This document shows positions 42,908 to 51,104 of a stretch of 64,000 nucleotides of DNA, one piece after another (the first letter of the stretch is position 1; each line of letters begins with the position of its first letter). The notes beneath the pieces were generated by a model. It saw only the letters and a list, made by a program, of their open reading frames with translations. It was not told where the DNA came from and did not search any database. The position numbers and the translations under genes are program-made. Source of the stretch: an uncultured Oscillospiraceae bacterium (GTDB lineage: Bacteria > Bacillota > Clostridia > Oscillospirales > Acutalibacteraceae); contig UQUZ01000002.1 in assembly GCA_900544375.1 (NCBI GenBank), positions 1 to 64,000 of the forward strand, given 5' to 3'.

Positions 42908-42968
42908 AACAATGCAAAGGTAAAACAAAAAAATCGCCTTGGCGTGGACCGCTTGTTTGGATAAAAGA

Positions 42969-43002
42969 AAACCTGCGGTGAGCATTTTGTTCACCACAGG
43001 TT
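42969..43002 (-). terminator. Terminator of tRNA-Leu(TAA)
   Basis: AAACCTG/CAGGTTT and GGTGA/TCACC pair with one mismatch between them. The minus strand then continues with a T-rich run. Confidence 0.8.
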
Positions 43003-43089
43003 TGGTGCCGCTGACCGGACTTGAACCGGTACGGTGTTGCCACCGAGGGATTTTAAGTCCCTTGCGTCTGCCGATTTCGCCACAGCGGC
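43003..43089 (-). tRNA. tRNA-Leu (anticodon TAA)
   Basis: Acceptor arms GCCGCTG and CAGCGGC pair fully. The anticodon loop CTTAAAA lies between AGGGA and TCCCT, giving TAA. A long variable arm (CGGTGGCAACACCG) marks a class II tRNA. CCA is encoded; length is 87 bases. Confidence 0.96.
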
Positions 43090-43106
43090 ATGCTGTAACA
43101 GATGCT

Positions 43107-43136
43107 ATTATAATGCTATTCCGGGGTTTTTGTCAA
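43107..43136 (-). promoter_or_regulatory. Promoter of tRNA-Leu(TAA)
   Basis: On the minus strand TTGACA (43131-43136) and TATAAT (43107-43112), both perfect consensus, are 18 bases apart. Confidence 0.85.
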
Positions 43137-43446
43137 CTGGGGAAATCGATTACCGCCCATCTTTTTTCTGCGTGTCAACGGCATGTTGCCCGATCTATTG
43201 ACAAAAAGCGCCCGGGAACGCTTTTCAATCATAGGCGTCGGCTTTACCGGCTGTCGGCGCCCGTTTGTTGTGACACAGTAGGGCGGAAACAAAATAGAAA
43301 CTGTCATAACCACAATGAAACAAGGCGATATGCAACGCTTAAAAGAACAAACAGCCGAAATGCGTTGCTTTTTAGCAAACCGTAGGTGTGCGCGTGCCCA
43401 CGGGTCTATTACGGCTATTTTTATCCTTCAGGAGCAGATCTTTCGA

Positions 43447-43474
43447 TTGACTTTTTAAGTGATTGCGGTAAAAT
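43447..43474 (+). promoter_or_regulatory. Promoter of the acyltransferase cluster
   Basis: TTGACT (43447-43452) and TAAAAT (43469-43474) are 16 bases apart, about 230 bases before the SGNH gene. The rest of the 616-base gap (43090-43705) holds the tRNA promoter and no gene I can support. Confidence 0.6.
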
Positions 43475-43705
43475 AAGAACCAGTGATTTTAGCGGTATAA
43501 ATTGGATATTTTCATTTTCCGCCCGTTTGGTGTGAACGGATTTTTTTTTGGAAATCATAGCTTTATCAACGAATGCTTTCCGCTGTGTAGGCGTTGCGGC
43601 CGAGAGTGGTGCAGCCGGCTAAAATTTTTTTCGATTTTCCGCAACTATTTTACTCTGCCGTTCATCTTTAGAATGAGTGAAAAGCAGAAAGAGAGGATTT
43701 GGATC

Positions 43706-44599
43706 ATGAGTAGACCTTATGTGAACGGCAGCTTCGCGCAGCAGGGAAGGCAACGCAGAAAAAACAGGATCATTTTATTGGTGGCTTTGCTCGCCGTGCT
43801 GTGCTTGGTAGGCGTGATTGCCGCTGCGATTGCCTCTCAGGGAGAGCGTGATCCAGTGGAGAGTGAAGCGCTGTCATCCAGCTCCACACAGCCGCCTACT
43901 GGTTTGGCTGTTGCTCCGCCCGAAGGGGAGTTGACGGTGCCACTGCCGGAGGATCACACGATCACGCCGCCCGCCACGAAGGCGTCGGAACCAGCAAAGG
44001 GCACGGTTGAGGGCAGCACTGCGGCCAAAACCGACAACAGCTTCTTTCAGGATGCGGTTTTTATTGGGGATTCCCGCACAGAGGGGCTTGGTAATTCCGG
44101 ATTGATGGGGTCTGCCACTTTCTATGCCTATAAAGGCTTGATGGTGGATACCGTTTTTACCAAGCAGGTGGTAAACGATGGCGGGCAGAAGTTGACTGTG
44201 ATCGACGCGCTGAAAAAGCATAAATTTGGCAAGATCTATATTATGCTTGGGGTCAACGAGCTTGGCTGGGCGAGTGAGGATGTGTTTATCAAGCGATATG
44301 GGAAGCTGGTCGATGAGATCAAAAAGATTGAACCGAGCTCCAAAATCTATGTGCAGTCAATCTTGCCGGTATCAAAGGCAAAATCAGATAAGGGCGTTTA
44401 TACCAACGATCGCATCAGGCTCTATAACCGCTTGATTAAAGAGATGTGCGCAGAGAAAGGTGTGAAATATCTCGATGTGTATCAGGCCGTGGTAAACAGC
44501 TCCGGCGCTCTACCTGACGATGCGGCAGTGGACGGCGTGCATTTGAAAATGGCTTACTGCAAAAAATGGGCCAATTATTTGCGGGCACATACCGCATAA
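43706..44599 (+). CDS. Membrane-anchored SGNH-hydrolase-like protein
   Basis: A basic start and one helix (IILLVALLAVLCLVGVIAAAIA) anchor the protein, followed by a Ser/Thr/Pro-rich linker and an SGNH hydrolase fold. Block I reads AVFIGDSRTEGLG, block III has the asparagine in MLGVNELGW, and the final block is DGVHLKMAY with Asp and His of the triad. The protein should be an extracytoplasmic esterase or O-acyltransferase. The ATG at 43706 has AGAGGA upstream. It is the first gene of the cluster with DUF4358, sigma, anti-sigma, MBOAT and DHHW genes. Length is 297 residues. Confidence 0.85.
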   Translation: MSRPYVNGSFAQQGRQRRKNRIILLVALLAVLCLVGVIAAAIASQGERDPVESEALSSSSTQPPTGLAVAPPEGELTVPLPEDHTITPPATKASEPAKGTVEGSTAAKTDNSFFQDAVFIGDSRTEGLGNSGLMGSATFYAYKGLMVDTVFTKQVVNDGGQKLTVIDALKKHKFGKIYIMLGVNELGWASEDVFIKRYGKLVDEIKKIEPSSKIYVQSILPVSKAKSDKGVYTNDRIRLYNRLIKEMCAEKGVKYLDVYQAVVNSSGALPDDAAVDGVHLKMAYCKKWANYLRAHTA

Positions 44600-44629
44600 G
44601 GATTTTATATTTGGAGAGGACGATATCAG

Positions 44630-45094
44630 ATGAAACAGTTGAAAGTAGTTTTTTCCCTTCTGCTGGTCGCATTGCTGCTGGCCGGCTGCGGCACGAAGGA
44701 TACGAAGAATGTGGACGCCGCGAAAGCGGCCGACGATCTCAAAAGCGCGCTTACCTTTCAGGATGAGCTTTCTGAGGCAACCCAGGAGCTGCGCGACAGG
44801 ACGTATGGCATCTCGGCGGATGATGTGGTATCGGGCAAGCTGTATTTGAGCAGCGGCGCAACAGCGGAGGAAATCGCCGTGTTTGAAGCAAAGGATGATG
44901 CGGCGGCCGAGCGGCTTCTTGCCGCTGCAAAGGAGCGCGTAGAGGCGCAGAAAACAGCGTTTGAAGATTATGCGCCCGCTGAGATGACGAAGCTCAATAA
45001 CGCAGTGGTGGAACGCAGCGGTAAAATCGTTGCGCTTTGCATTGCGGATGATTCTTCTGCCGCGCAGAAGAAGGTAAAAGAACTCATCGGCTGA
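44630..45094 (+). CDS. DUF4358 lipoprotein
   Basis: The signal peptide ends in LLAGC (cysteine 20), giving a lipoprotein. The 135-residue mature part is the DUF4358 domain, with an early DDLKSALTFQDELSEAT segment and EIAVFEAKDDAAAERLLAAA. DUF4358 proteins are found in Firmicutes beside SGNH and MBOAT genes, but their job is unknown. It could be an accessory factor of the acyl-transfer complex. AGAGGA lies upstream of the ATG. Confidence 0.82.
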   Translation: MKQLKVVFSLLLVALLLAGCGTKDTKNVDAAKAADDLKSALTFQDELSEATQELRDRTYGISADDVVSGKLYLSSGATAEEIAVFEAKDDAAAERLLAAAKERVEAQKTAFEDYAPAEMTKLNNAVVERSGKIVALCIADDSSAAQKKVKELIG

Positions 45095-45117
45095 CAGAAG
45101 AGTGGGGGACGGCCGCC

Positions 45118-45606
45118 TTGGGCAAGCAGCAAACGCTGATCACGGATTTTATTTATGAAAACCAGGCGGCCTTGTACCGCCTGGCGTTTTCCTATACCCA
45201 TAATCGGGACGCCGCGTTGGATATCGTGCAGGATACGGTGGTGCAGGCGATCAGCCATGCGGATGCCCTGCGCGATCGTCAGGCCGTAAAGCCCTGGATT
45301 TATCGGATTTTGGTCAATGAAAGCCTCGCTTATCTGCGGCAGAATAAAAAGCTGGTTTTTCTCGATGAGTTTCCAGACCGCCCAAGCCAACAGGAGGATC
45401 TCGGCGAAAAGATGGATGTCTATCGTGCTGTGGATCATTTGGAGCCTAAGCTAAAAACCATCGTGATCCTGCGCTATTTCGAGGATTTGAAGTTGGAGGA
45501 GATCGCGCAGGCAACCGGCGCCAACCTTAACACCGTAAAAGCTCGCCTGTACCGCGCGCTGAAAAAAATGAGGGAGGAGCTTGGCTATGAAATGTCGGCT
45601 ACATAA
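45118..45606 (+). CDS. ECF-type RNA polymerase sigma factor (SigV-like)
   Basis: The 162-residue protein has sigma region 2 (LYRLAFSYTHNRDAALDIVQDTVVQAI, then AVKPWIYRILVNESLAYLR) and region 4 (LKTIVILRYFEDLKLEEIAQATGANLNTVKARLYRAL). This is the minimal ECF layout. The start is a TTG at 45118 with GTGGGGG upstream. The next gene encodes an RsiV-like anti-sigma factor, so the pair resembles SigV-RsiV of Bacillus, which responds to lysozyme. Its targets may include this very cluster. Confidence 0.93.
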   Translation: MGKQQTLITDFIYENQAALYRLAFSYTHNRDAALDIVQDTVVQAISHADALRDRQAVKPWIYRILVNESLAYLRQNKKLVFLDEFPDRPSQQEDLGEKMDVYRAVDHLEPKLKTIVILRYFEDLKLEEIAQATGANLNTVKARLYRALKKMREELGYEMSAT

Positions 45607-45637
45607 CGGCGGTAAAATGCCTTTTGCACGTTTCGGG

Positions 45638-45717
45638 CAGAAAGGCTGCCCAAAATTTTGGCTGCGCCACAACCGCACACATCCGCGGCCCGGCGCAAGA
45701 AAGGAATGGCCGTGCGT
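45638..45717 (+). repeat. Hairpin leader repeat before the anti-sigma gene
   Basis: GGGCAG/CTGCCC forms a small hairpin, then AAAATTTTGGCTGCGCC begins the common block: GCGCC with GGCGC and CCGCA with TGCGG-like arms, then CAAGAAAGGAATGG before the ATG. It is inserted exactly between sigma and anti-sigma genes, where it may set their expression ratio. Confidence 0.6.
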
Positions 45718-46566
45718 ATGAAATCCATTCGGGATGCAAAAGCTGTTTACGATGCCATTGAGTTGCCGCCGGAATTGGGCGAAACCATTCGAGTAGCGGC
45801 GCGTTCCGCTGGCCGGAAACCGCGGCATGCCCAGGCCTTTGCGCGTTATGCCGCCTGTGCTGCGGCCGTCTGCCTAGTTCTTTTGGTGACCGCGCTCAAC
45901 ACCCTCCCTGCGGTGGCTTCCGGGCTTTCAGAAATCCCGGTGATCGGTCGGCTTGCGCAGGTGCTGACGTTTGCGCAATACGAGCGGCAGGGGGAGAACG
46001 AGCTTCTGATCGTCCGCCAGCCGGAGCTTGCCAACACGGGTAATACAGAGCTGGAACGGCGCATTAATCATGAAATTCAGGCAAGAATCAGCGCGCTGAT
46101 TCAAACGTTTCAAAATGAGGCCAAAGAGGCCCGAAAGCTCTATCTGGAAACGGGTGGCATAGAAGAAGAGTATATCACGCAGGAGATTAATATTGACTAT
46201 CGCCTTCATTGCAATAATGGATCGGTTGTTTCATTTGTGCTGATCAAATCCGAAACACATGCCAGCTATTATGAGGAGCAATTTTACTACAACATTGATC
46301 TCGAAACGGGGAAGGAGCTCACTCTGCTTGATCTGCTCGGGCCCGATTTTAAAGCTATCGTCAACCAGAGCGTAAAAGATCAGATGAAGCAGCGTATGCA
46401 GGCGGATCCGGACGCTTACTATTTTGAAGATGACCTGGCATTTACAACGATTTCGGACGATCAGGGCTTTTATGTCAATGAAGCCGGGCATGTGGTGGTC
46501 GTATTCCCGAAATATGAGGTTGCGCCCGGCTATATGGGCATTCAAGAGTTTGAAATTACGCAATAA
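45718..46566 (+). CDS. RsiV-like anti-sigma factor (DUF3298)
   Basis: A 45-residue basic cytoplasmic part precedes one membrane helix (YAACAAAVCLVLLVTALNTL). The outside part begins with the RsiV-like VASGLSEIPVIGRLAQVLTF and continues with DUF4163/DUF3298 domains (DIETGKELTLLDLLG). In Bacillus and Enterococcus, RsiV binds lysozyme and is then cut, releasing the sigma factor. By analogy this protein should hold the sigma factor encoded upstream. The ATG at 45718 is used; the upstream in-frame ATG at 45658 lies in the leader repeat. Length is 282 residues. Confidence 0.88.
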   Translation: MKSIRDAKAVYDAIELPPELGETIRVAARSAGRKPRHAQAFARYAACAAAVCLVLLVTALNTLPAVASGLSEIPVIGRLAQVLTFAQYERQGENELLIVRQPELANTGNTELERRINHEIQARISALIQTFQNEAKEARKLYLETGGIEEEYITQEINIDYRLHCNNGSVVSFVLIKSETHASYYEEQFYYNIDLETGKELTLLDLLGPDFKAIVNQSVKDQMKQRMQADPDAYYFEDDLAFTTISDDQGFYVNEAGHVVVVFPKYEVAPGYMGIQEFEITQ

Positions 46567-46578
46567 AGGGGAACCACT

Positions 46579-47994
46579 ATGGTATTCAGCAGCCTTCTGT
46601 TTCTGTTTTATTTTTTGCCGGCAGTGCTGGCGGTCTATTTCATCGTTCCCCGCAGGGCGAAAAATGTTGTATTGCTTCTTTTTAGCCTGTTTTTCTATGC
46701 ATGGGGTGAGCCGGTTTATATTTTCCTGATGCTTTTTTCCATCTGCATGGATTATCTGTTAGGCCTGTGGATGGAGCGGGCAAAGCAGGCGCCGGGCCGG
46801 GCGAAAAAGGTGCTCGCGCTGGCGGTCGTGCTCAACGTGGCTCTGCTTGGCTTTTTTAAATATGCCGATTTTTTTGTGGAGAATCTCAATGCGCTGACGG
46901 GCCTTGCAATCCCCGCGCTTCAAATTCCGTTGCCGATTGGTATTTCTTTTTATACGTTCCAGGCCATGTCCTACCTGATCGATTTATACCGGGGCGATGT
47001 GCCGGTGCAGCGCAATATCATCTCCTTCGGCACCTATGTTTCTCTGTTCCCGCAGCTCATCGCCGGGCCGATTGTCCGGATGCGCACGGTTGTGGGCGAG
47101 CTTGCAGACCGGCGGGAGAATTTTGATGATTTTTCCAGCGGTGTAAAGCGTTTCGTAACGGGCCTTGGCAAAAAGGTGCTCATCGCCAATACGGTCGGCG
47201 CGGTTTGGAGCCAGATTTCCGCGATGGATATTCGGGAACTTCCGGTTTTAACCGCATGGATTGGCTTATTCGCCTTTACGTTCCAGATTTATTTCGATTT
47301 TTCCGGCTATTCGGATATGGCGATCGGCCTGGGGCGGATGTTTGGCTTTCACTTCCTTGAGAACTTTGATTATCCCTATATCTCGAAAAGCATTACGGAG
47401 TTTTGGCGGCGTTGGCATATTTCCCTGAGCAGCTGGTTCAAGGAGTATGTCTATATTCCCTTGGGCGGTAACCGCAAGGGCTTTCCAAAGCAGATCCGCA
47501 ACATCCTGATCGTATGGCTGCTCACAGGCTTTTGGCATGGGGCAAGCTGGAATTTTGTGGCTTGGGGCCTGTATTTCGGCGTTCTGCTGATTGTGGAGAA
47601 GCTTTTTCTGCTCCGCTTCCTTAAAAAATTGCCTGCGTTTTTCCAGCATGTTTATACAATGCTGCTTGTCATGCTCGGCTGGGCGATCTTCTCCTTTGAT
47701 TCGCTGGGGAATGGGATTGCCTACATCCGCGCCCTGTTTGGCGGCTATGGCCAGCCGATATGGGATGGGGGAGGCGTCTATCTGCTCTATACGAATATCG
47801 CGCTGCTGCTGATTGCGGCGGTGGGGAGCACGCCGCTGCCGAAGGAGCTTTGGCGCCGTTTGGAGGGCAGACTTTCCGCTCACCCGATCCCGTTGGGCGC
47901 TATGGAAACCTGCTTAGTGGCAGCGGGAATGGTGCTATCCATCGCCTTCCTGGTGGACGCCTCCTATAATCCGTTTCTGTATTTCCGTTTTTAA
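46579..47994 (+). CDS. MBOAT-family membrane O-acyltransferase
   Basis: The 471-residue protein has about eleven membrane helices and the MBOAT features. These are IGISFYTFQAMSYLIDLY, FPQLIAGPIVR, FDFSGYSDMAIGLGRMFGF, FWRRWHISLSSWFKEYVYIPLGGNR and the catalytic histidine in LTGFWHGASWNF. This is the AlgI/PatA/DltB-type subfamily, which passes acyl groups from the cytoplasm across the membrane. The DHHW and SGNH proteins encoded around it would attach the acyl group to a polymer. AAAGGGG lies before the ATG, 12 bases after the anti-sigma stop. Confidence 0.94.
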   Translation: MVFSSLLFLFYFLPAVLAVYFIVPRRAKNVVLLLFSLFFYAWGEPVYIFLMLFSICMDYLLGLWMERAKQAPGRAKKVLALAVVLNVALLGFFKYADFFVENLNALTGLAIPALQIPLPIGISFYTFQAMSYLIDLYRGDVPVQRNIISFGTYVSLFPQLIAGPIVRMRTVVGELADRRENFDDFSSGVKRFVTGLGKKVLIANTVGAVWSQISAMDIRELPVLTAWIGLFAFTFQIYFDFSGYSDMAIGLGRMFGFHFLENFDYPYISKSITEFWRRWHISLSSWFKEYVYIPLGGNRKGFPKQIRNILIVWLLTGFWHGASWNFVAWGLYFGVLLIVEKLFLLRFLKKLPAFFQHVYTMLLVMLGWAIFSFDSLGNGIAYIRALFGGYGQPIWDGGGVYLLYTNIALLLIAAVGSTPLPKELWRRLEGRLSAHPIPLGAMETCLVAAGMVLSIAFLVDASYNPFLYFRF

Positions 47995-48015
47995 TGAGAA
48001 AGGATGGTCACAACC

Positions 48016-49167
48016 ATGAAGATCAGCCGGGCGAAATGGCTGTCCCTCTTTTTTGTCATCGGGATGGGCGCATTGGTTGCGTGGAATCTTTTCACGCCCT
48101 CCCGTTCCTACTCTGAGAGCGAAAACCGCTATCTGCAATCCTTCCCGTCGCTTTCTGTTGACCGGCTTGTTTCCGGCGAATTTGCCAAATCGTTTGACCT
48201 GTATTCAAGCGATCAGTTTCCTTTGCGGGAGAAATGGGTCGCTTTAAAAACAGGCGTCCAGATGGCGCTGCTGCGGCCGGATAACAGCCGGGTCTATTTT
48301 GGAAAAAACGATCGCCTATTCGAAGTGCCCTCCGCTGCAAACACGGTGCGCGAGGAGAAAAACTGCCGGGCAGTTGCCGCGTTTTTGAAGGCCGCACAGG
48401 CCAAGTGGCCCGAGCTGAAGCCCTCCGTGCTGCTTTCCCCAACGGCTTCCACTGTGCTCCCAGAGGATTTGCCAAGCTATGCGCCGGTAGCGGATCAGGC
48501 TGCGCTTTTGCGGCGTATGCAAAAGGCGCTCGGCGCGGATATCCCGTTCTGCGATCCGACGCAGGCCTATTTTGAGCAGGCGGATCGAGAGCCGCTTTTC
48601 TTCCGTACTGACCATCATTGGACGGTATACGGCGCGTTTGCCGCCTATCAGGCGTGGGCGCGGAGCGTAGGCCTCACGCCGCTGCAAATGGAGGATTACA
48701 CGGCCAAAACCGTATCCGCCGATTTCCTGGGCACGCTCTACTCCAAGGCGAACCTGCCTTGGATCCAGCCGGAAAAGCTCGAGATCTTTGAGCCGAAGCA
48801 AAAAAATCCCTGTCAAGTCACGGCGGAAAATGGGAAGATTAAGCTCAATTCACTCTACGACTCTTCCTTTTTGGAGGGCAGGGATAAGTATTCCTATTTT
48901 CTTGGTGGAAATCATCCGGTCACAGAGGTGACGACCAGCGTGAAAAACGGCAGGAACCTCCTGATCTTGAAGGACTCCTATGCCCATTCCTTTGTGCCTT
49001 TCCTCACCGCGCACTTTGAAACGATCACATTGGTGGACCCGCGCTATTTCAAAGAGGATCTGTTCGCATGGATGGAGGGGAAAGGGTTCACGGATATCTT
49101 GGTGCTCTATAACGCCGCCACCTTTGCTGAGGATGCGATCCTTGCCAACGTGCTGGCGGTAGGCTGA
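48016..49167 (+). CDS. DHHW-family protein, AlgX/AlgJ-like acyltransferase
   Basis: One N-terminal membrane helix is followed by an extracytoplasmic domain of the DHHW family. Marks are the RTDHHWTVYGAFAAYQAW motif (the family signature) and the segment NLLILKDSYAHSFVPFL, where Ser may be the nucleophile. Proteins of this type work with MBOAT enzymes to acetylate alginate, wall or other polysaccharides. The ATG at 48016 follows AAAGGATGGTCACAACC, the same ribosome-site-plus-spacer wording as other leaders in the window. It ends the cluster. Length is 383 residues. Confidence 0.9.
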   Translation: MKISRAKWLSLFFVIGMGALVAWNLFTPSRSYSESENRYLQSFPSLSVDRLVSGEFAKSFDLYSSDQFPLREKWVALKTGVQMALLRPDNSRVYFGKNDRLFEVPSAANTVREEKNCRAVAAFLKAAQAKWPELKPSVLLSPTASTVLPEDLPSYAPVADQAALLRRMQKALGADIPFCDPTQAYFEQADREPLFFRTDHHWTVYGAFAAYQAWARSVGLTPLQMEDYTAKTVSADFLGTLYSKANLPWIQPEKLEIFEPKQKNPCQVTAENGKIKLNSLYDSSFLEGRDKYSYFLGGNHPVTEVTTSVKNGRNLLILKDSYAHSFVPFLTAHFETITLVDPRYFKEDLFAWMEGKGFTDILVLYNAATFAEDAILANVLAVG

Positions 49168-49209
49168 ATGAAACGATGCTATTTTTTTAAAAACTGGGAA
49201 GCTTAGGGC

Positions 49210-49238
49210 TTGATTTTTAATCCGCAGTACGCTATAAT
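49210..49238 (+). promoter_or_regulatory. Promoter of tRNA-Leu(CAA)
   Basis: TTGATT (49210-49215) and TATAAT (49233-49238) are 17 bases apart, 15 bases before the tRNA. Confidence 0.8.
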
Positions 49239-49253
49239 ATAAAAGCTTTCCAT

Positions 49254-49340
49254 GCCGGTGTGATGGAATTGGCAGACGTGCTGGACTCAAAATCCAGTGG
49301 TAGCGATACCGTACCGGTTCGACCCCGGTCACCGGCACCA
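49254..49340 (+). tRNA. tRNA-Leu (anticodon CAA)
   Basis: Acceptor arms GCCGGTG and CACCGGC pair fully. The anticodon loop CTCAAAA lies between CTGGA and TCCAG, giving CAA. The variable arm is long, as in tRNA-Leu. CCA is encoded; length is 87 bases. Confidence 0.96.
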
Positions 49341-49342
49341 TA

Positions 49343-49381
49343 ACAAAAGACCGTCGGCTTTTGTCGGCGGTCTTTTGTTAT
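49343..49381 (+). terminator. Terminator of tRNA-Leu(CAA)
   Basis: An 11-bp perfect stem (49343-49353 with 49368-49378) with T-rich flank follows the tRNA by two bases. Confidence 0.85.
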
Positions 49382-49423
49382 GCCTCCCTTGCCGTTATTG
49401 CTTCCCCTTTATTGTGAAAACAG

Positions 49424-49452
49424 ATGACAAAATCCCTCTTTTTTGTTATACT
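49424..49452 (+). promoter_or_regulatory. Promoter of the hypothetical gene after tRNA-Leu(CAA)
   Basis: ATGACA (49424-49429) and TATACT (49447-49452) are 17 bases apart, 55 bases before the start codon at 49508. Confidence 0.6.
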
Positions 49453-49507
49453 TATACCAAATAATATGGACTCCGTTGTTTGGATGCGATTGAAAAGGAG
49501 GTTTGTC

Positions 49508-49948
49508 ATGGATATTGAAAAAGGCACGAAAGTAAAGCTCACTGTTGATTTAACCCAGTATGCAAAAGGATTGGTTGCCGGAACCGAGGGGATCACTGCC
49601 GGTCAGCAAGGAATGTGGAGCAGAGGAAGCGACCGGTTTGTCACGGTCCGTTTCCCCGGAATTACCACACTGGATGTACTGTGGGATTCGTTGGAAATTA
49701 TTGATGAAGAAGTACTAAAAGAAATGGACCGCCAGAAGAAATTATTTGTTGAGAATCTGAAGAGCGCGAAAGACGTAACCCTGTATGTGGGCCCAAGGGG
49801 TGGTTTTAAATATCTCTCCTATCGCTATACTGACAAGGAGTCCGGGGTCAACGTTCATACATCGGAGGGAAGTAGGAATCAGGCATACAAAATTCTGGAT
49901 ATATTGAAGCAATACAATATACCGATTGCAAAAGAGACAATAAAATAG
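49508..49948 (+). CDS. Hypothetical protein
   Basis: I do not recognise this 146-residue protein. The first 70 residues (GTKVKLTVDLTQYAKGLVAGTEG..., RFVTVRFPGITTLDVLWDSLEII) read like a small beta-barrel of SH3 type. The rest is a helix and an alpha-beta region with a YVGPRGGFKYLSYRYTDKES stretch. AAAAGGAGG precedes the ATG. It lies directly after tRNA-Leu(CAA), a common landing place for mobile DNA, and before a recombinase-fold gene. Confidence 0.65.
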   Translation: MDIEKGTKVKLTVDLTQYAKGLVAGTEGITAGQQGMWSRGSDRFVTVRFPGITTLDVLWDSLEIIDEEVLKEMDRQKKLFVENLKSAKDVTLYVGPRGGFKYLSYRYTDKESGVNVHTSEGSRNQAYKILDILKQYNIPIAKETIK

Positions 49949-50020
49949 GGCTTACCCAATTGGCATAACCCACGCCTCCTTCTCATATGATATATCAGAA
50001 TGAAGATGGGAGGAGAAAAA

Positions 50021-50392
50021 ATGGACAAGAGCAATCAAACGGCTGTTTGTTATCTGCCAATCAGTAAAATAGCACCTTCTATAAGCGAATATGTGAAGAG
50101 CCAAAAACTGAACCAGATGCGGACGCTTTTAGACTCTATTGGAATTATTGTAACGGATATATATGTAGACGAGGGCTTCGAACAGGCGCCGGTGGACAAG
50201 CCCGGATTAAAAAAGATTATTGCCCGGCTTTCCCAAAAAGAATTCGACGTATTCGTGGCAAACAATATTTATGATTTGGGTGATAATTTTTTAGAGTGTA
50301 TCGAGACACTTCGGTATTTGGTCGAACATCATATCAGAGTTATATGTTTGGATAACCATATGGATTCCGCCATAGACGATTCATTCCTTTAG
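50021..50392 (+). CDS. Degenerate resolvase-fold protein (serine recombinase N-domain, inactive)
   Basis: The 123-residue protein follows the serine recombinase catalytic-domain pattern. It has AVCYLPISKI at the start, YVDEGFEQAPVDKPGLKKII (compare YxDEGxSGxxxxRPG), FDVFVANNIYDLGDNFLECI in place of the usual VVxKDLSRLGRD, and HHIRVICLD. The catalytic arginines and the expected motif around the active serine are lost, and no DNA-binding zinc-ribbon or recombinase domain follows. It is probably not a recombinase any more. GGAGGAG lies before the ATG at 50021. Its role is unknown. Confidence 0.6.
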   Translation: MDKSNQTAVCYLPISKIAPSISEYVKSQKLNQMRTLLDSIGIIVTDIYVDEGFEQAPVDKPGLKKIIARLSQKEFDVFVANNIYDLGDNFLECIETLRYLVEHHIRVICLDNHMDSAIDDSFL

Positions 50393-50461
50393 CAAGTCAC
50401 TGAAATTTGAGGATATCTCTTTATTTGGTTGATCCCCTGTATTTATGCTGGATGCTCACAA

Positions 50462-50500
50462 AAAGAATCGCGGCCTGATCATCAGATCAAGCCGCGATTC
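50462..50500 (-). terminator. Terminator of the lipoprotein gene
   Basis: A 10-bp perfect stem (50465-50474 with 50491-50500) with an inner TGATC/GATCA hairpin is followed on the minus strand by five T. It lies 54 bases beyond the stop codon. Confidence 0.8.
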
Positions 50501-50553
50501 TATACGATTATGGTTTTTCTGACATAGGCCGATTCCAAATGCACAGCATCGGT

Positions 50554-51030
50554 TCACGAATGGATCGTATCGTTTTCCGCAGCATTGGATACGGATTGAA
50601 AATTTAATACATAATCGCCGATGTTGATGATGAAAGTAGGGGTTTGGTGATTGTCCAGATAGGTTGTTATACCTGTTACCGCATAGCCCGTAGCTTCGCC
50701 CAGCTTGATTTCGTAAATTGTGCCTTCCGGGCTCCTCTCCTCCAAACGGTATTGGCCTTTGTAGCTTTGATTGCTCCTAGCATCCGTAATGGTGAAACTC
50801 CCATTTTGGGCTTCACAGGTCAAATCAATCTCTGCTGCGCCTTTGTAGGACGAGATGAATTCAGGAGCGCAGGCAATCACGTCGCCTTTTTGATTCTCTT
50901 GAATCTTCGTTTTTTCTTGAATCACTGTTATTTTCCAAACGTATGCGTCAATCGGAACGTTTTTGAGATTGCTGCACCCTGCAACACAGATCAAAAGCAA
51001 AGAAAAGGCGAGCACAAGTCCTTTTTTCAT
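50554..51030 (-). CDS. Small lipoprotein of unknown function
   Basis: The signal peptide ends in VAGC (cysteine 19), so the 158-residue protein is a lipoprotein. The mature part is predicted beta-rich, with segments such as DLTCEAQNGSFTITDAR, SYKGQYRLEE and GTIYEIKLGEATGYAVTGIT. No known domain is apparent. GGAGGTG lies upstream of the ATG. It is a monocistronic gene on the minus strand with its own terminator. Confidence 0.7.
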   Translation of the reverse strand: MKKGLVLAFSLLLICVAGCSNLKNVPIDAYVWKITVIQEKTKIQENQKGDVIACAPEFISSYKGAAEIDLTCEAQNGSFTITDARSNQSYKGQYRLEERSPEGTIYEIKLGEATGYAVTGITTYLDNHQTPTFIINIGDYVLNFQSVSNAAENDTIHS

Positions 51031-51104
51031 CCGGAAGCACCTCCGTCAATTTCTAATTTGAATTGCCGCTCTATCAACGCATTACACCATAGCACGGCGC
51101 CCTT

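Noticed and set aside
43116..43313. 65-codon minus-strand frame next to tRNA-Leu(TAA)
   Set aside because: It overlaps the tRNA promoter and lacks a ribosome site.
43315..43464. 49-codon frame upstream of the acyltransferase cluster
   Set aside because: It has no ribosome site and runs through the promoter at 43447.
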